From Methanimicrococcus sp. (GTDB taxonomy: Archaea; Halobacteriota; Methanosarcinia; Methanosarcinales; Methanosarcinaceae): 12,456 nt of DNA. The stretch lies in contig WRDC01000037.1 of assembly GCA_009783635.1 (NCBI GenBank), positions 1 through 12,456 of the forward strand. Reading direction: 5' to 3'. The position numbers and the translations under genes were made by a program. Numbering within the stretch: position 1 is the stretch's first letter; each line of letters opens with the position of its first letter. The notes under the pieces were generated by a model. That model saw nothing but the letters and a program-made list of their open reading frames with translations. It was not told the origin of the DNA and made no database searches. Below, piece after piece: positions 6,917 to 12,456 of this stretch.

Positions 6917-7227
6917 AGATACGCGTTGCACCGGAGACGGAACTGGTTATGGATCCGCTGACTTCAGTGATTTCAAAAGAAAAAACCGCCGCTTCAAACC
7001 GCTCTATGATGGCGCTCATTAAAAAATTGGATGAAACCGAGTACATCGTTGACGGTTTAATGGATTCTTTACAACCCGACAAACCGCTCACCAATTCCTG
7101 GAGAGGCCGGGAAAAGACGGCTGTCGCCGCCGGAACAATCACCAACTTTTTTTACGGTTTGATTGCCGGTTTGATTATTTCGGGTCTTGTCATCATCCTG
7201 TTCGGGATTATATACGGAGGTTTCTGA
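6913..7227 (+). CDS. mtrB: Tetrahydromethano(sarcino)pterin S-methyltransferase subunit MtrB, TTG start
   Basis: This is a 104-residue subunit. The start is taken as TTG 6913, because GGAGG (6901-6905) lies 7 bases before it and TTGA overlaps the mtrC stop, matching the overlaps at mtrD and mtrC. The next in-frame ATG (codon 13) would remove the conserved N-terminal IRVAPETELVMD. Residues 30-70 are hydrophilic and helical, with SWRGREKTAVAAGTITN leading into one C-terminal membrane segment (about 76-101). MtrB is a small single-span subunit of the Mtr stalk and membrane region, normally about 100-110 residues, so this one is full length. Stop TGA; mtrA begins 1 base later. Confidence 0.94.
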   Translation: MKIRVAPETELVMDPLTSVISKEKTAASNRSMMALIKKLDETEYIVDGLMDSLQPDKPLTNSWRGREKTAVAAGTITNFFYGLIAGLIISGLVIILFGIIYGGF

Positions 7228-7228
7228 C

Positions 7229-8035
7229 ATGGCGGAAGATGGCGGAAACAAAACGGCTGTTGCGGCCGGCTGGCCGATGCTGAAAGGAGAGTACAAAACC
7301 GGCAATCCGAATTCCTGCGTTGCGGTCGTGACCTGCGGCTCTCATTTGGATGACAATGAGCTGCTTCTTGCCGGCGCAGCCATTTCCGGCCCCTGCAAGA
7401 CGGAAAATTTGGGCATTGAAAAATTGGTGTCGCACATTATTGCGAATCCGAATATCCGGTATTTGATCGTGACCGGCGCCGAAGTGAAAGGGCACATCAC
7501 CGGCGAAGCGATTTTGATGCTGTGCCGAAACGGTATTTCTAAGAACAGGATTGTCGGCGCAAAAGGAGCGATTCCGTATATTGAAAATTTGTCGGAAGAC
7601 GCCGTGAAAAGATTCATGGAACAGATTGAATGTATTGATATGATCCATGTCGAAGACACCCATTTGATTTCACAAAAAATCAAAGAATGCGCGGCCAGCG
7701 ACCCGGGCGCTTTTTCGGCCGAACCGTTTTTGCCGGCTGCCAAAGAGAAGGGAAGCGCGGATGAAGACGATTCGTCTGAAGATGACGGATGCAACGAAGA
7801 TGCCAAAGATGCCGGCAGCGTCTCAGGCGGCAACGTCTCAGGCGGCAGCGCGTCGGTTGCCGAAATATCGTCTTTGACAATGATTACGCGTTTGAAATCA
7901 CTTGATCAAAAAATTGCCGGCATCGGTGATTATCACAAATTCCAAGCCGGATTTCAAGCCGGAAAAGTGGAAGGATTTGTCATCGGATTTGTGCTGGCTG
8001 TGATTGTTTTGACAATATTGTACATTATTTTGTAA
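7229..8035 (+). CDS. mtrA: Tetrahydromethano(sarcino)pterin S-methyltransferase subunit MtrA (corrinoid protein), long linker
   Basis: This 268-residue corrinoid-carrying subunit starts at ATG 7229 with GGAGGT at 7216-7221, 7 bases upstream. The N-terminal cobamide domain (about 1-170) contains GWPMLKGEY, AVVTCGSHL, CKTENLGIEKLVSHI and NPNIRYLIVTGAEVKGHITGE. His89 in KGHITGE corresponds to the known axial cobalt ligand. Residues about 172-212 form an acidic then Ser/Gly-rich linker (DEDDSSEDDGCNED; SVSGGNVSGGSAS), longer than in the MtrA proteins I recall (about 240 residues in total). A conserved helix and a single C-terminal membrane helix (249-268) follow. MtrA accepts the methyl group from MtrH and hands it to coenzyme M. 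Two 15-bp direct copies (7820-7834, 7835-7849) encode the SVSGG/NVSGG part of the linker. Confidence 0.97.
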   Translation: MAEDGGNKTAVAAGWPMLKGEYKTGNPNSCVAVVTCGSHLDDNELLLAGAAISGPCKTENLGIEKLVSHIIANPNIRYLIVTGAEVKGHITGEAILMLCRNGISKNRIVGAKGAIPYIENLSEDAVKRFMEQIECIDMIHVEDTHLISQKIKECAASDPGAFSAEPFLPAAKEKGSADEDDSSEDDGCNEDAKDAGSVSGGNVSGGSASVAEISSLTMITRLKSLDQKIAGIGDYHKFQAGFQAGKVEGFVIGFVLAVIVLTILYIIL

Positions 8036-8054
8036 GGTGGCGGCGGAGAAGAAG

Positions 8055-8270
8055 ATGAGCAAAAAATCAGATATCGAAAATCGGATGGCATATTTAGATG
8101 AACTGGTGGAGAGCATCGGTTACCGCTCTCAGCTTATTTCCAGAGCTTTAAAACCGGATTCGGGTATTTTATCGACTCGGAAGACCGGTTTCATTATCGG
8201 ATTTTTGACGGCTGTTGTTTTTGTTTTGTTTATACCGCTGGCGGTATGGTTTTTGATCGGGACGATTTAA
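8055..8270 (+). CDS. mtrF: Tetrahydromethano(sarcino)pterin S-methyltransferase subunit MtrF
   Basis: This is a 71-residue protein from ATG 8055 with GGAG (8045-8048) 6 bases upstream. An in-frame GTG at 8037 would add six residues but lacks a good ribosome binding site. ENRMAYLDELVESIGYRSQLISR (8-30; core ESIGYRSQLI) resembles the N-terminal part of MtrA-fused or stand-alone MtrF domains, and residues 45-69 are one membrane helix. It is a small stalk subunit of Mtr. It ends in TAA, followed by mtrG after 29 bases. Confidence 0.93.
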   Translation: MSKKSDIENRMAYLDELVESIGYRSQLISRALKPDSGILSTRKTGFIIGFLTAVVFVLFIPLAVWFLIGTI

Positions 8271-8299
8271 GACGGAAAAAGAAAGTGAAGGGGAATCCC

Positions 8300-8554
8300 A
8301 TGCAGGACGATATGAAAATTAATTTCCGGGGCGGCAATGAATCCGCAATCTCAGCGTATGAAGAGATTACGGAGCGGTTGGACCGCTTAGATGAAAAAGT
8401 GGAATTTGTCCGTTCCGAAGTCGCTCAGAGAACGGGACAAAAAATCGGCAGGGATGTCGGCATTCTTTACGGCATTATTGCCACGGTCGTTTTATTTTTG
8501 CTGTACCTTTTTGTGAAATTCAACGGCTTTACGATTATCGGTATCGGACACTGA
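8300..8554 (+). CDS. mtrG: Tetrahydromethano(sarcino)pterin S-methyltransferase subunit MtrG
   Basis: This is an 84-residue protein from ATG 8300, preceded by AAGGGG (8288-8293). An alternative ATG lies four codons later. ERLDRLDEKVEFVRSEVAQR (25-44), followed by KIGRDVGILYG, is the MtrG signature, and residues 54-73 form a single membrane helix. The amphipathic N-terminal helix would join the MtrA/B/F/G stalk. The last codons (CAC TGA) lie in the first copy of a 17-bp duplication that continues to mtrH. Confidence 0.94.
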   Translation: MQDDMKINFRGGNESAISAYEEITERLDRLDEKVEFVRSEVAQRTGQKIGRDVGILYGIIATVVLFLLYLFVKFNGFTIIGIGH

Positions 8555-8582
8555 GGAGTTTAAGGCACTGAGGAGTTTAAGG
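8549..8582. repeat. Perfect 17-bp tandem duplication at the mtrG/mtrH junction
   Basis: CACTGAGGAGTTTAAGG occurs twice in a row (8549-8565 and 8566-8582). It duplicates the mtrG His-stop codons and the GGAG ribosome binding site of mtrH. The second GGAG (8572-8575) is 9 bases before the mtrH ATG; the first is 26 bases away. Confidence 0.95.
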
Positions 8583-8584
8583 TT

Positions 8585-9535
8585 ATGTTTAAATTCGAGA
8601 AAAAGCAGGAAATTTATGATATCGGCGGCGTTCGTTTCGGCGGCCAGCCCGGTGAAGTTCCGACAGTTATTATCGGAACGATGTTTTACAACCGCCATAA
8701 AATCGTGACGGACGCCGACAAAGGCATTTTTGATAAAGCGGCCGCGGAAAATCTGTGGAATGAACAGCTCGAAATCTGTGACAAAACGGGTGTTGTCTGC
8801 GCCAATCAATTGGTCGGTGAAACGCCCGGCGCGATTAAAAGTTATATTGACTGGTTTGTTGACATTGATGATAAAACGCCGTTTTTGATGGACTCTTCCG
8901 ACAGTGAAGTGCGTGCGGCCGCCGCCCTTTACGCAACCGAAATCGGCGTTTGCGACCGCGCCGTTTACAACTCCGTCAACGCCAGTATCGAAGAAAATGA
9001 AATTCGGGCTTTGGCGGAAAGCGGCATTAACGCGTCCATCGTTTTGGCGTTCAACGCGATTGACCCGACCGTTCTCGGAAAAATTGAAATTTTAGAAAAA
9101 GGCGGAACCGGATTGTCCGGAGGACTTTTAGAAATTTCAAAACTCTGCGGCATTACTAAACCTTTGGTCGATGTCGCGGCCGTTCCGCTCGGCTCGGGCG
9201 CGGGCGCTTCGATGCGCGGGATTACGGCGATTAAAGGACATTTGGGGTATCCTGTCGGTGGCGGTTTTCATAATACGGCATCGGCTTGGGACTGGATACG
9301 CGAATTCAAAAAGACGAAGGAAAATCCGAAAGAATATTATTTGCCCGCGGATGTCGGAACGAATTTGGTGGCTCAGGCAATGGGCGCCGATTTCCTGTTA
9401 TACGGTCCGATCGAAAACGCCAAATATGTCGCGCCGTCCGTTGCAATGGTAGATGTGATGCTGGAAGAAAATGCAAAAGAATTGGGCGTTAAACTGACGG
9501 ATGAAGATAAATTGCCGATCGGGAAATTAATTTGA
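8585..9535 (+). CDS. mtrH: Tetrahydromethano(sarcino)pterin S-methyltransferase subunit MtrH
   Basis: This 316-residue soluble subunit is the last gene of the operon and has the usual family length. The start ATG 8585 has GGAG 9 bases upstream. MFKFEKKQEIYDIGGVRFGGQPGE, GTMFYNRHKIVTD, ETPGAIKSYIDWF, PFLMDSSDSEVRA, VYNSVNASIEENE and GYPVGGGFHNTASAW are typical of MtrH. The fold is a TIM barrel related to other pterin- or corrinoid-dependent methyltransferases. MtrH transfers the methyl group between N5-methyl-tetrahydropterin and the Co(I) corrinoid of MtrA. No truncation or frame break is seen. Stop TGA, then a pyrimidine-rich tandem repeat. Confidence 0.97.
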   Translation: MFKFEKKQEIYDIGGVRFGGQPGEVPTVIIGTMFYNRHKIVTDADKGIFDKAAAENLWNEQLEICDKTGVVCANQLVGETPGAIKSYIDWFVDIDDKTPFLMDSSDSEVRAAAALYATEIGVCDRAVYNSVNASIEENEIRALAESGINASIVLAFNAIDPTVLGKIEILEKGGTGLSGGLLEISKLCGITKPLVDVAAVPLGSGAGASMRGITAIKGHLGYPVGGGFHNTASAWDWIREFKKTKENPKEYYLPADVGTNLVAQAMGADFLLYGPIENAKYVAPSVAMVDVMLEENAKELGVKLTDEDKLPIGKLI

Positions 9536-9576
9536 TGAGTTGAAAATTGGAAAATATTTCAAAAATTTCAAAAATT

Positions 9577-9747
9577 CCATTCATCTTTGTTTCTTATCCC
9601 ATTCATCCTTATTTCTTATCCCATTCATCCTTATTTCTTATTCCATTCATCTTTATTTCTTATCCCATTCATCCTTATTTCTTATTCCAATCATCCTTAT
9701 TTCTTATTCCAATCATCCTTATTTCTTATTCCAATCATCCTTATTTC
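9577..9747. repeat. 22-bp pyrimidine-rich tandem repeat, 7 full copies plus a partial
   Basis: Contiguous 22-base units start at 9577, 9599, 9621, 9643, 9665, 9687 and 9709, with a partial eighth at 9731. Each begins CCATTCATCC or CCAATCATCC and ends TTCTTAT(T/C). Variation is at a few positions, and the last three copies share CCAATC. There are no spacers. The + strand is almost all C/T with scattered A. It starts 41 bases after the mtrH stop and may lie in the mtr 3' UTR. Confidence 0.95.
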
Positions 9748-9775
9748 ACTTATTTTTTTGATGTGAACAAAAAAT
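9748..9775 (+). terminator. T7 tract with short inverted repeat, likely end of the mtr transcript
   Basis: TTTTTTTG (9753-9760), then ATGTGAA, then CAAAAAA, can fold as a 7-bp AT stem. The T7 run follows the tandem repeat and is the first long T-tract after mtrH. Assignment as the operon terminator is inference. Confidence 0.35.
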
Positions 9776-9818
9776 CCGAGATTTAAATTTTGATGTATTT
9801 TTCAAGGGGGCGAAGGCT

Positions 9819-9828
9819 TATATAAATA
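9819..9828 (+). promoter_or_regulatory. Strong TATA-like promoter for the H1-like gene
   Basis: TTATATAAAT (9819-9828) is preceded by purine-rich GGGGGCGAAGG, a good BRE-like context. Initiation near 9847 would leave about 88 nt of 5' UTR. A second TATA-like TTTATAATAT at 9870-9879 could start transcription near 9897, with a UTR of about 38 nt. Confidence 0.55.
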
Positions 9829-9934
9829 CATTAATTAATATGCTTATTAACTTATTTTGCTCATACTTGTTTATAATATTCATATTTTCAGAAAAAAATT
9901 AATCGGTTCTAAATTCGAAAAGAAGGCGTAAGTT

Positions 9935-10831
9935 ATGGCTGACACATTACCAACCTCGGAAACCGCTGTTAAAGAAAACACGGTCACCGCTTCAAAATCA
10001 ACTGCAAAACCGGTGATTTCGCCGGAAGTTAAGACACCCTCCGCCGCAAAACCGGCGCCAAAAAGAACGACAGCTGCTAAGAAACCTGCCGCCAAGTCTG
10101 CCGCCAAAAACCCTGCCGCTGCAACAAAAGCAGCGACCGCGAAGAAAACGACGGCTGCTAAAAAGCCTGCCGCCAAGTCCGCCGCCGCAGCAAAGCCCGC
10201 GACAACGACAAAAACAACAGCTGCAAAAAAACCTGCTGCCAAGTCTGCCGCCGCAGCAAAGCCCGCGACAACGACAAAAACAACAGCTGCAAAAAAGCCT
10301 GCCGCCAAGTCTGCCGCCGTAGCAAAGCCCGCAGCAACGACAAAAACAACAGCCGCTAAAAAGCCTGCCGCCAAGTCAGCCGCCGCGGCAAAGACCGCGA
10401 CAACGACAAAAACAACAGCCGCTAAAAAGCCTCCCGCCAAGTCTGCCGCTACAGCAAAGACCGCGACCGCGAAAAAAACAACGGCCGCTAAGAAACCTTC
10501 CGCAAAATCCACGGCTTCGCGTTCCATTCCCGTTAACGCCGATACCAAAGAATGGGAAGATATTGACATTGACATTAATTTTGATGAAATCAATGAAATC
10601 CTCGGGAAGAAATTCATACGCGGTCAGAAAATATTAAAGGACAAAGAAACGCACTATGCCGAGCTCCTGAAAAATTTCCGAAACGAAAGAACCGGGGAAA
10701 AGGAAGGCAAGAAATCCGGGAAGAAAAACAAAGGAAAAATCAAATTAAATAAAGATGAGAAATATCTGCTTTACAGCGTTGCCGCTTTCATTACGACTTT
10801 CTTCCTTTACCACCTTCTGCACAGAAAGTAA
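9935..10831 (+). CDS. Histone H1-like Ala/Lys/Pro-rich repeat protein with C-terminal membrane anchor
   Basis: This is a 298-residue protein from ATG 9935; the ribosome binding site is weak (GAAGG, 9922-9926). Residues about 35-195 are very rich in Ala, Lys, Pro and Thr, built of TTAAKKPAAKSA units with a 22-residue (66-bp) period; the TTAAKK starts fall at 45, 72, 94, 116, 138, 160 and 182. This resembles eukaryotic H1 tails and bacterial AlgP- or Hc-type DNA-binding tails. Residues 205-225 are acidic (EWEDIDIDINFDEINEI), and 226-276 are a charged, helix-prone, lysine-rich stretch. Residues 277-295 (YLLYSVAAFITTFFLYHLL) are a membrane helix followed only by HRK, so it looks tail-anchored with the basic region in the cytoplasm. 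A role in tethering DNA or polyanions to the membrane is inference. Confidence 0.85.
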   Translation: MADTLPTSETAVKENTVTASKSTAKPVISPEVKTPSAAKPAPKRTTAAKKPAAKSAAKNPAAATKAATAKKTTAAKKPAAKSAAAAKPATTTKTTAAKKPAAKSAAAAKPATTTKTTAAKKPAAKSAAVAKPAATTKTTAAKKPAAKSAAAAKTATTTKTTAAKKPPAKSAATAKTATAKKTTAAKKPSAKSTASRSIPVNADTKEWEDIDIDINFDEINEILGKKFIRGQKILKDKETHYAELLKNFRNERTGEKEGKKSGKKNKGKIKLNKDEKYLLYSVAAFITTFFLYHLLHRK

Positions 10832-10864
10832 TTTTTGATCGATTCACCGATTAAAAATTTTAGC
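10830..10864 (+). terminator. AT-rich hairpin at the end of the H1-like gene
   Basis: AATTTTTGATCG (10830-10841) pairs with CGATTAAAAATT (10848-10859) with one mismatch around a 6-base loop, and TTTTA follows. The left arm overlaps the TAA stop codon. Confidence 0.4.
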
Positions 10865-10922
10865 TTGACGCATACTGTTTCCGGAGACAGCCGGTTCGGA
10901 TGATGAAAAAGAATTTGAAATA

Positions 10923-10991
10923 ATGAATTCGAATAAAATGAATTCGAATAAAATGAATTCGAATGAAATGAATTTGAATGAAATGAATTTA
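10923..10991. repeat. 15-bp tandem repeat, 4 copies plus a partial
   Basis: Units ATGAATTCGAATAAA (10923-10937, 10938-10952), ATGAATTCGAATGAA (10953-10967), ATGAATTTGAATGAA (10968-10982) and the start of a fifth. The period is a multiple of three, so the frame reads MNSNK/MNLNE pentapeptides to a TGA at 11007-11009. There is no ribosome binding site, so it is not called as a gene. Confidence 0.9.
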
Positions 10992-11045
10992 AAATTTCAA
11001 AAAAAGTGAAGTCATCCGAAACGATCTCAATGATTGTTTATTTTT

Positions 11046-11522
11046 TTATTTTTGATTTTTCAATTCTTCCAGAACAGCGTCAGCGTGTCCTTTCACGCGG
11101 ACATTGTTCCAAACTTTTGCGATTTTGCCGGCGGGATTGATTAAAAATGTTGTCCGCACGATTCCCATGCTTTCTTTGCCCATGAACTTTTTGAGATGCC
11201 AAACATCGAAAGCTTTGATTGCGGTCAGGTCCGAGTCTGCCAAAAGCGTGATTGTGAGTCCGGCTTTTTCAATAAATTTCTGATGGGAGGCAACCGTATC
11301 TTTGCTGACGCCGAGAATGACGGCGCCGTTTTTCTCAAATTCTTCTTTTGCGGCCGTGAAGTCAACGGCTTCCTGTTTGCATCCGGCCGTGTTGTCTTTG
11401 GGATAAAAATAAAGAACAAGCCATTTGCCTTTGAAATCTTTCAAACATATTTTTTCGGAATCGGGACCGGCCAAACAAAATTCCGGCACAGCGTCGCCTT
11501 CTTTGAGAGATGAAAATGTCAT
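11046..11522 (-). CDS. PrxQ/BCP-type peroxiredoxin, single-cysteine active site
   Basis: This is a 158-residue protein. The start ATG 11522 is preceded by GAGGT (complement of 11531-11535) with 8-base spacing; the frame is open upstream but the extra residues are not conserved in type. LKEGDAVPEFCLAGPDSE, WLVLYFYPKDNTAGC, VILGVSKDTVASHQKF and GIVRTTFLINPAGKI give the AhpC/TSA thioredoxin-like fold. PKDNTAGC carries the PxxxTxxC motif with peroxidatic Cys48. The resolving Cys usual in BCP five residues later is Val53 here; Cys16 and Cys26 remain as possible partners. It would reduce H2O2 or alkyl hydroperoxides in the cytosol using thiol donors. The gene is convergent with the H1-like gene and divergent from nikR. 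Confidence 0.93.
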   Translation of the reverse strand: MTFSSLKEGDAVPEFCLAGPDSEKICLKDFKGKWLVLYFYPKDNTAGCKQEAVDFTAAKEEFEKNGAVILGVSKDTVASHQKFIEKAGLTITLLADSDLTAIKAFDVWHLKKFMGKESMGIVRTTFLINPAGKIAKVWNNVRVKGHADAVLEELKNQK

Positions 11523-11766
11523 TGTTTTTAACCTCGGATTTTTGGATGAAAAATAAAGGACCCCTTTCTCTTTAAGAGTTTGCAAACAAAACAGAAAAAC
11601 CTGAAGGCCGGTAAAAGTGTTTCAAGTGTTTCAAAAAATGGAAACTCTTTGAATTTAAAAATTAAATCCGAATCATTCCGGAAGCCGGTTATTTCGGCGG
11701 GTAAATAGTGTTAAATATATTGGCAAAAATATGATAAAGTCACATGAATTAAAACCGCCGTTTTTA

Positions 11767-11779
11767 TGAAACGGTTTCA
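11767..11779. promoter_or_regulatory. 13-bp palindrome TGAAACGGTTTCA upstream of nikR
   Basis: A perfect inverted repeat with a one-base centre, 115 bases before nikR. It shares its half-sites TGAAAC/GTTTCA with 4185-4200 ahead of mtr. It does not match the classic E. coli NikR operator GTATGA-N16-TCATAC. The protein that binds it, if any, is unknown. Confidence 0.35.
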
Positions 11780-11840
11780 GTAAAACAAAAACACATTAAA
11801 AAAATATTTTTCTTCTCATTTAAGAATAAATATTTCCCTA

Positions 11841-11850
11841 TTTATAAATA
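11841..11850 (+). promoter_or_regulatory. Candidate TATA box for nikR
   Basis: TTTATAAATA at 11841-11850 would give initiation near 11870 and a short 5' UTR of about 24 nt containing GGTGA (11881-11885). Confidence 0.5.
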
Positions 11851-11893
11851 TCAGAAAAGTGTATAAAATTTATTTCCCGCGGTGAAAAATATT

Positions 11894-12337
11894 ATGATTG
11901 ACGACAAAAAAGTTTCCGAGAAAGAACTGATGAGAATCGGCGTTTCCCTTCCCGACAATCTTTTGACGAAATTTGATAACATCATTGAAGAGAGAGGTTA
12001 CTCCTCCCGTTCCGAAGGCATCCGCGATGCCATTCGCAGTTACATTAACCATTATGAATGGATGAACGACATCAAGGGCCGCCGCATCGGTACGATCTCC
12101 TTGGTTTACGATCACACAAAACGCGGTCTTTCCAACCTGATGGCCGAGATTCAGCATGAACATTCCGGCATCATTAAAACGTCTATCCATATCCATCTGG
12201 ACCACGACAACTGTTTGGAAGTCGTCGTTTTGGACGGCGACGGCCGCGACATTAAAACGCTGGCCGAAAAAATCATCTCCCTCAACGGCGTCAAATTTTC
12301 CAAATTGACAACCGTTCCGTCCACCGATAAACTTTAA
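11894..12337 (+). CDS. nikR: NikR-type nickel-responsive transcriptional regulator
   Basis: The start is ATG 11894 (147 residues) with GGTGA at 11881-11885, 8 bases upstream; an in-frame GTG at 11882 overlaps that site and is less likely. Residues 12-52 form a ribbon-helix-helix DNA-binding domain (MRIGVSLPDNLLTKFDNIIE, then RGYSSRSEGIRDAIRSYI). The C-terminal ACT-like domain carries the four NikR nickel ligands in correct spacing: His88, His99, His101 and Cys107 (QHEH, IHIHLDHDNCLE). NikR represses nickel uptake genes when nickel is ample and may control other nickel-linked genes. Nickel is central to methanogens (F430, hydrogenases). The gene has its own promoter and is divergent from the peroxiredoxin gene; its targets are not visible here. 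Confidence 0.95.
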   Translation: MIDDKKVSEKELMRIGVSLPDNLLTKFDNIIEERGYSSRSEGIRDAIRSYINHYEWMNDIKGRRIGTISLVYDHTKRGLSNLMAEIQHEHSGIIKTSIHIHLDHDNCLEVVVLDGDGRDIKTLAEKIISLNGVKFSKLTTVPSTDKL

Positions 12338-12415
12338 TGAATACGGACGTTGCCGGCGGCATTTAATCTGTTTTTCCGCCGGTTCCGCTAGTCTGTCAAT
12401 CAAAAGGTGGGGCTT

Positions 12416-12456
12416 GTGGTTAAACAAAATCCCGAAAAGAGAGAAGAGAAAAAAGA
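12416..12456 (+). CDS. Possible start of a further gene, cut by the window edge
   Basis: GTG 12416 has GGTGGG (12406-12411) just upstream, and its frame (MVKQNPEKREEKK) is open to the window end. In-frame GTG 12407 and an out-of-frame TTG 12414 are alternatives. Only 13 codons are visible, so neither the start nor the identity is firm. Confidence 0.3.
   Translation, partial: MVKQNPEKREEKK

Larger units (their letters stand above)
11523..11893. other. Divergent peroxiredoxin/nikR intergenic region
   Basis: No gene is seen. It holds a 9-bp tandem repeat AGTGTTTCA (11616-11624, 11625-11633) and a palindrome TGAAAC-G-GTTTCA (11767-11779). AAATATTT boxes and the nikR TATA-like element (11841-11850) follow. 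It must contain the promoters of both flanking genes; no clear TATA box for the peroxiredoxin could be assigned. Confidence 0.6.

Noticed and set aside
7208..7833. Minus-strand frames of 150-163 codons across mtrA
   Set aside because: Shadows of mtrA without ribosome binding sites; mtrA is unambiguous.
9577..9747. Possible CRISPR array
   Set aside because: The units are contiguous with no spacers and the unit is pyrimidine-biased; no cas genes are nearby.
9540..9786. Two overlapping plus-strand frames of 70-80 codons rich in Phe, Ser, Leu and Ile
   Set aside because: They are produced by the stop-free 22-bp tandem repeat read in different frames, with no ribosome binding site.
9880..10617. 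Long minus-strand frame with a very hydrophobic Ala/Val/Phe repeat protein
   Set aside because: It is the antisense of the Ala/Lys/Pro repeat codons of the H1-like gene, has no ribosome binding site, and the plus-strand promoter, start and membrane anchor support the other strand.
10923..11009. Small ORF of MNSNK pentapeptide repeats
   Set aside because: No ribosome binding site and no promoter; the frame follows from a 15-bp repeat.
11870..12427. 185-codon minus-strand frame over nikR
   Set aside because: It is the shadow of nikR; the plus-strand protein has all NikR ligands in place.

Overview
The window comes from a methanogenic archaeon. It carries a complete, canonically ordered mtrEDCBAFGH operon (about 4435-9535) for the membrane-bound, Na+-pumping methyl-tetrahydro(sarcino/methano)pterin:coenzyme M methyltransferase. 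It also has a methanogen-type NikR, archaeal TATA-like promoters and a tRNA-Cys without an encoded CCA. The Mtr proteins most resemble my recollection of Methanosarcinales proteins. None of the 15 complete genes ends in TAG, and one gene (a CobW-type GTPase) has an in-frame TAG just before its P-loop. Both facts fit a pyrrolysine-decoding, methylamine-using member of that order. A host-associated lineage such as Methanimicrococcus is possible but cannot be proven from this window.

Layout. Positions 1-1482 hold the 3' part of an AT-rich DUF2075 P-loop/helicase-like gene that enters from the left edge. Positions 1556-1861 hold a small His-rich DUF1292 protein, a family best known from Firmicutes. 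After a 14-bp tandem repeat, the convergent CobW/G3E GTPase (1999-2637, minus) has an interrupting amber codon. A repeat-rich AT stretch leads to tRNA-Cys(GCA) at 2888-2959 and a hairpin/T-tract terminator. An AIM24/TIGR00266 family protein (3363-4046) follows. A 388-bp leader with hairpins and repeats then precedes the eight-gene mtr operon, whose genes overlap or nearly abut.

Downstream of mtrH lies a nearly 8-copy 22-bp pyrimidine-rich tandem repeat. Next is a strong TATA-like promoter and a 298-aa protein that looks like a histone-H1 tail (Ala/Lys/Pro/Thr 22-residue repeats) ending in a C-terminal membrane anchor. A 15-bp tandem repeat separates it from a convergent PrxQ/BCP-type peroxiredoxin (minus strand). 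Divergent from that is nikR (plus strand), and a possible new gene starts at the right edge.

How it fits together. Mtr couples methyl transfer between the pterin C1 carrier and coenzyme M to the Na+ gradient. MtrA carries a cobamide, and F430 and the hydrogenases of methanogens need nickel, so NikR (nickel sensing) and possibly the CobW GTPase (metal or cobamide handling) are sensible functional companions, though they are not in the operon. The most unusual items are the amber-interrupted GTPase, the H1-like tail-anchored protein, the expanded acidic linker of MtrA, and the abundance of short tandem repeats in nearly every intergenic gap.
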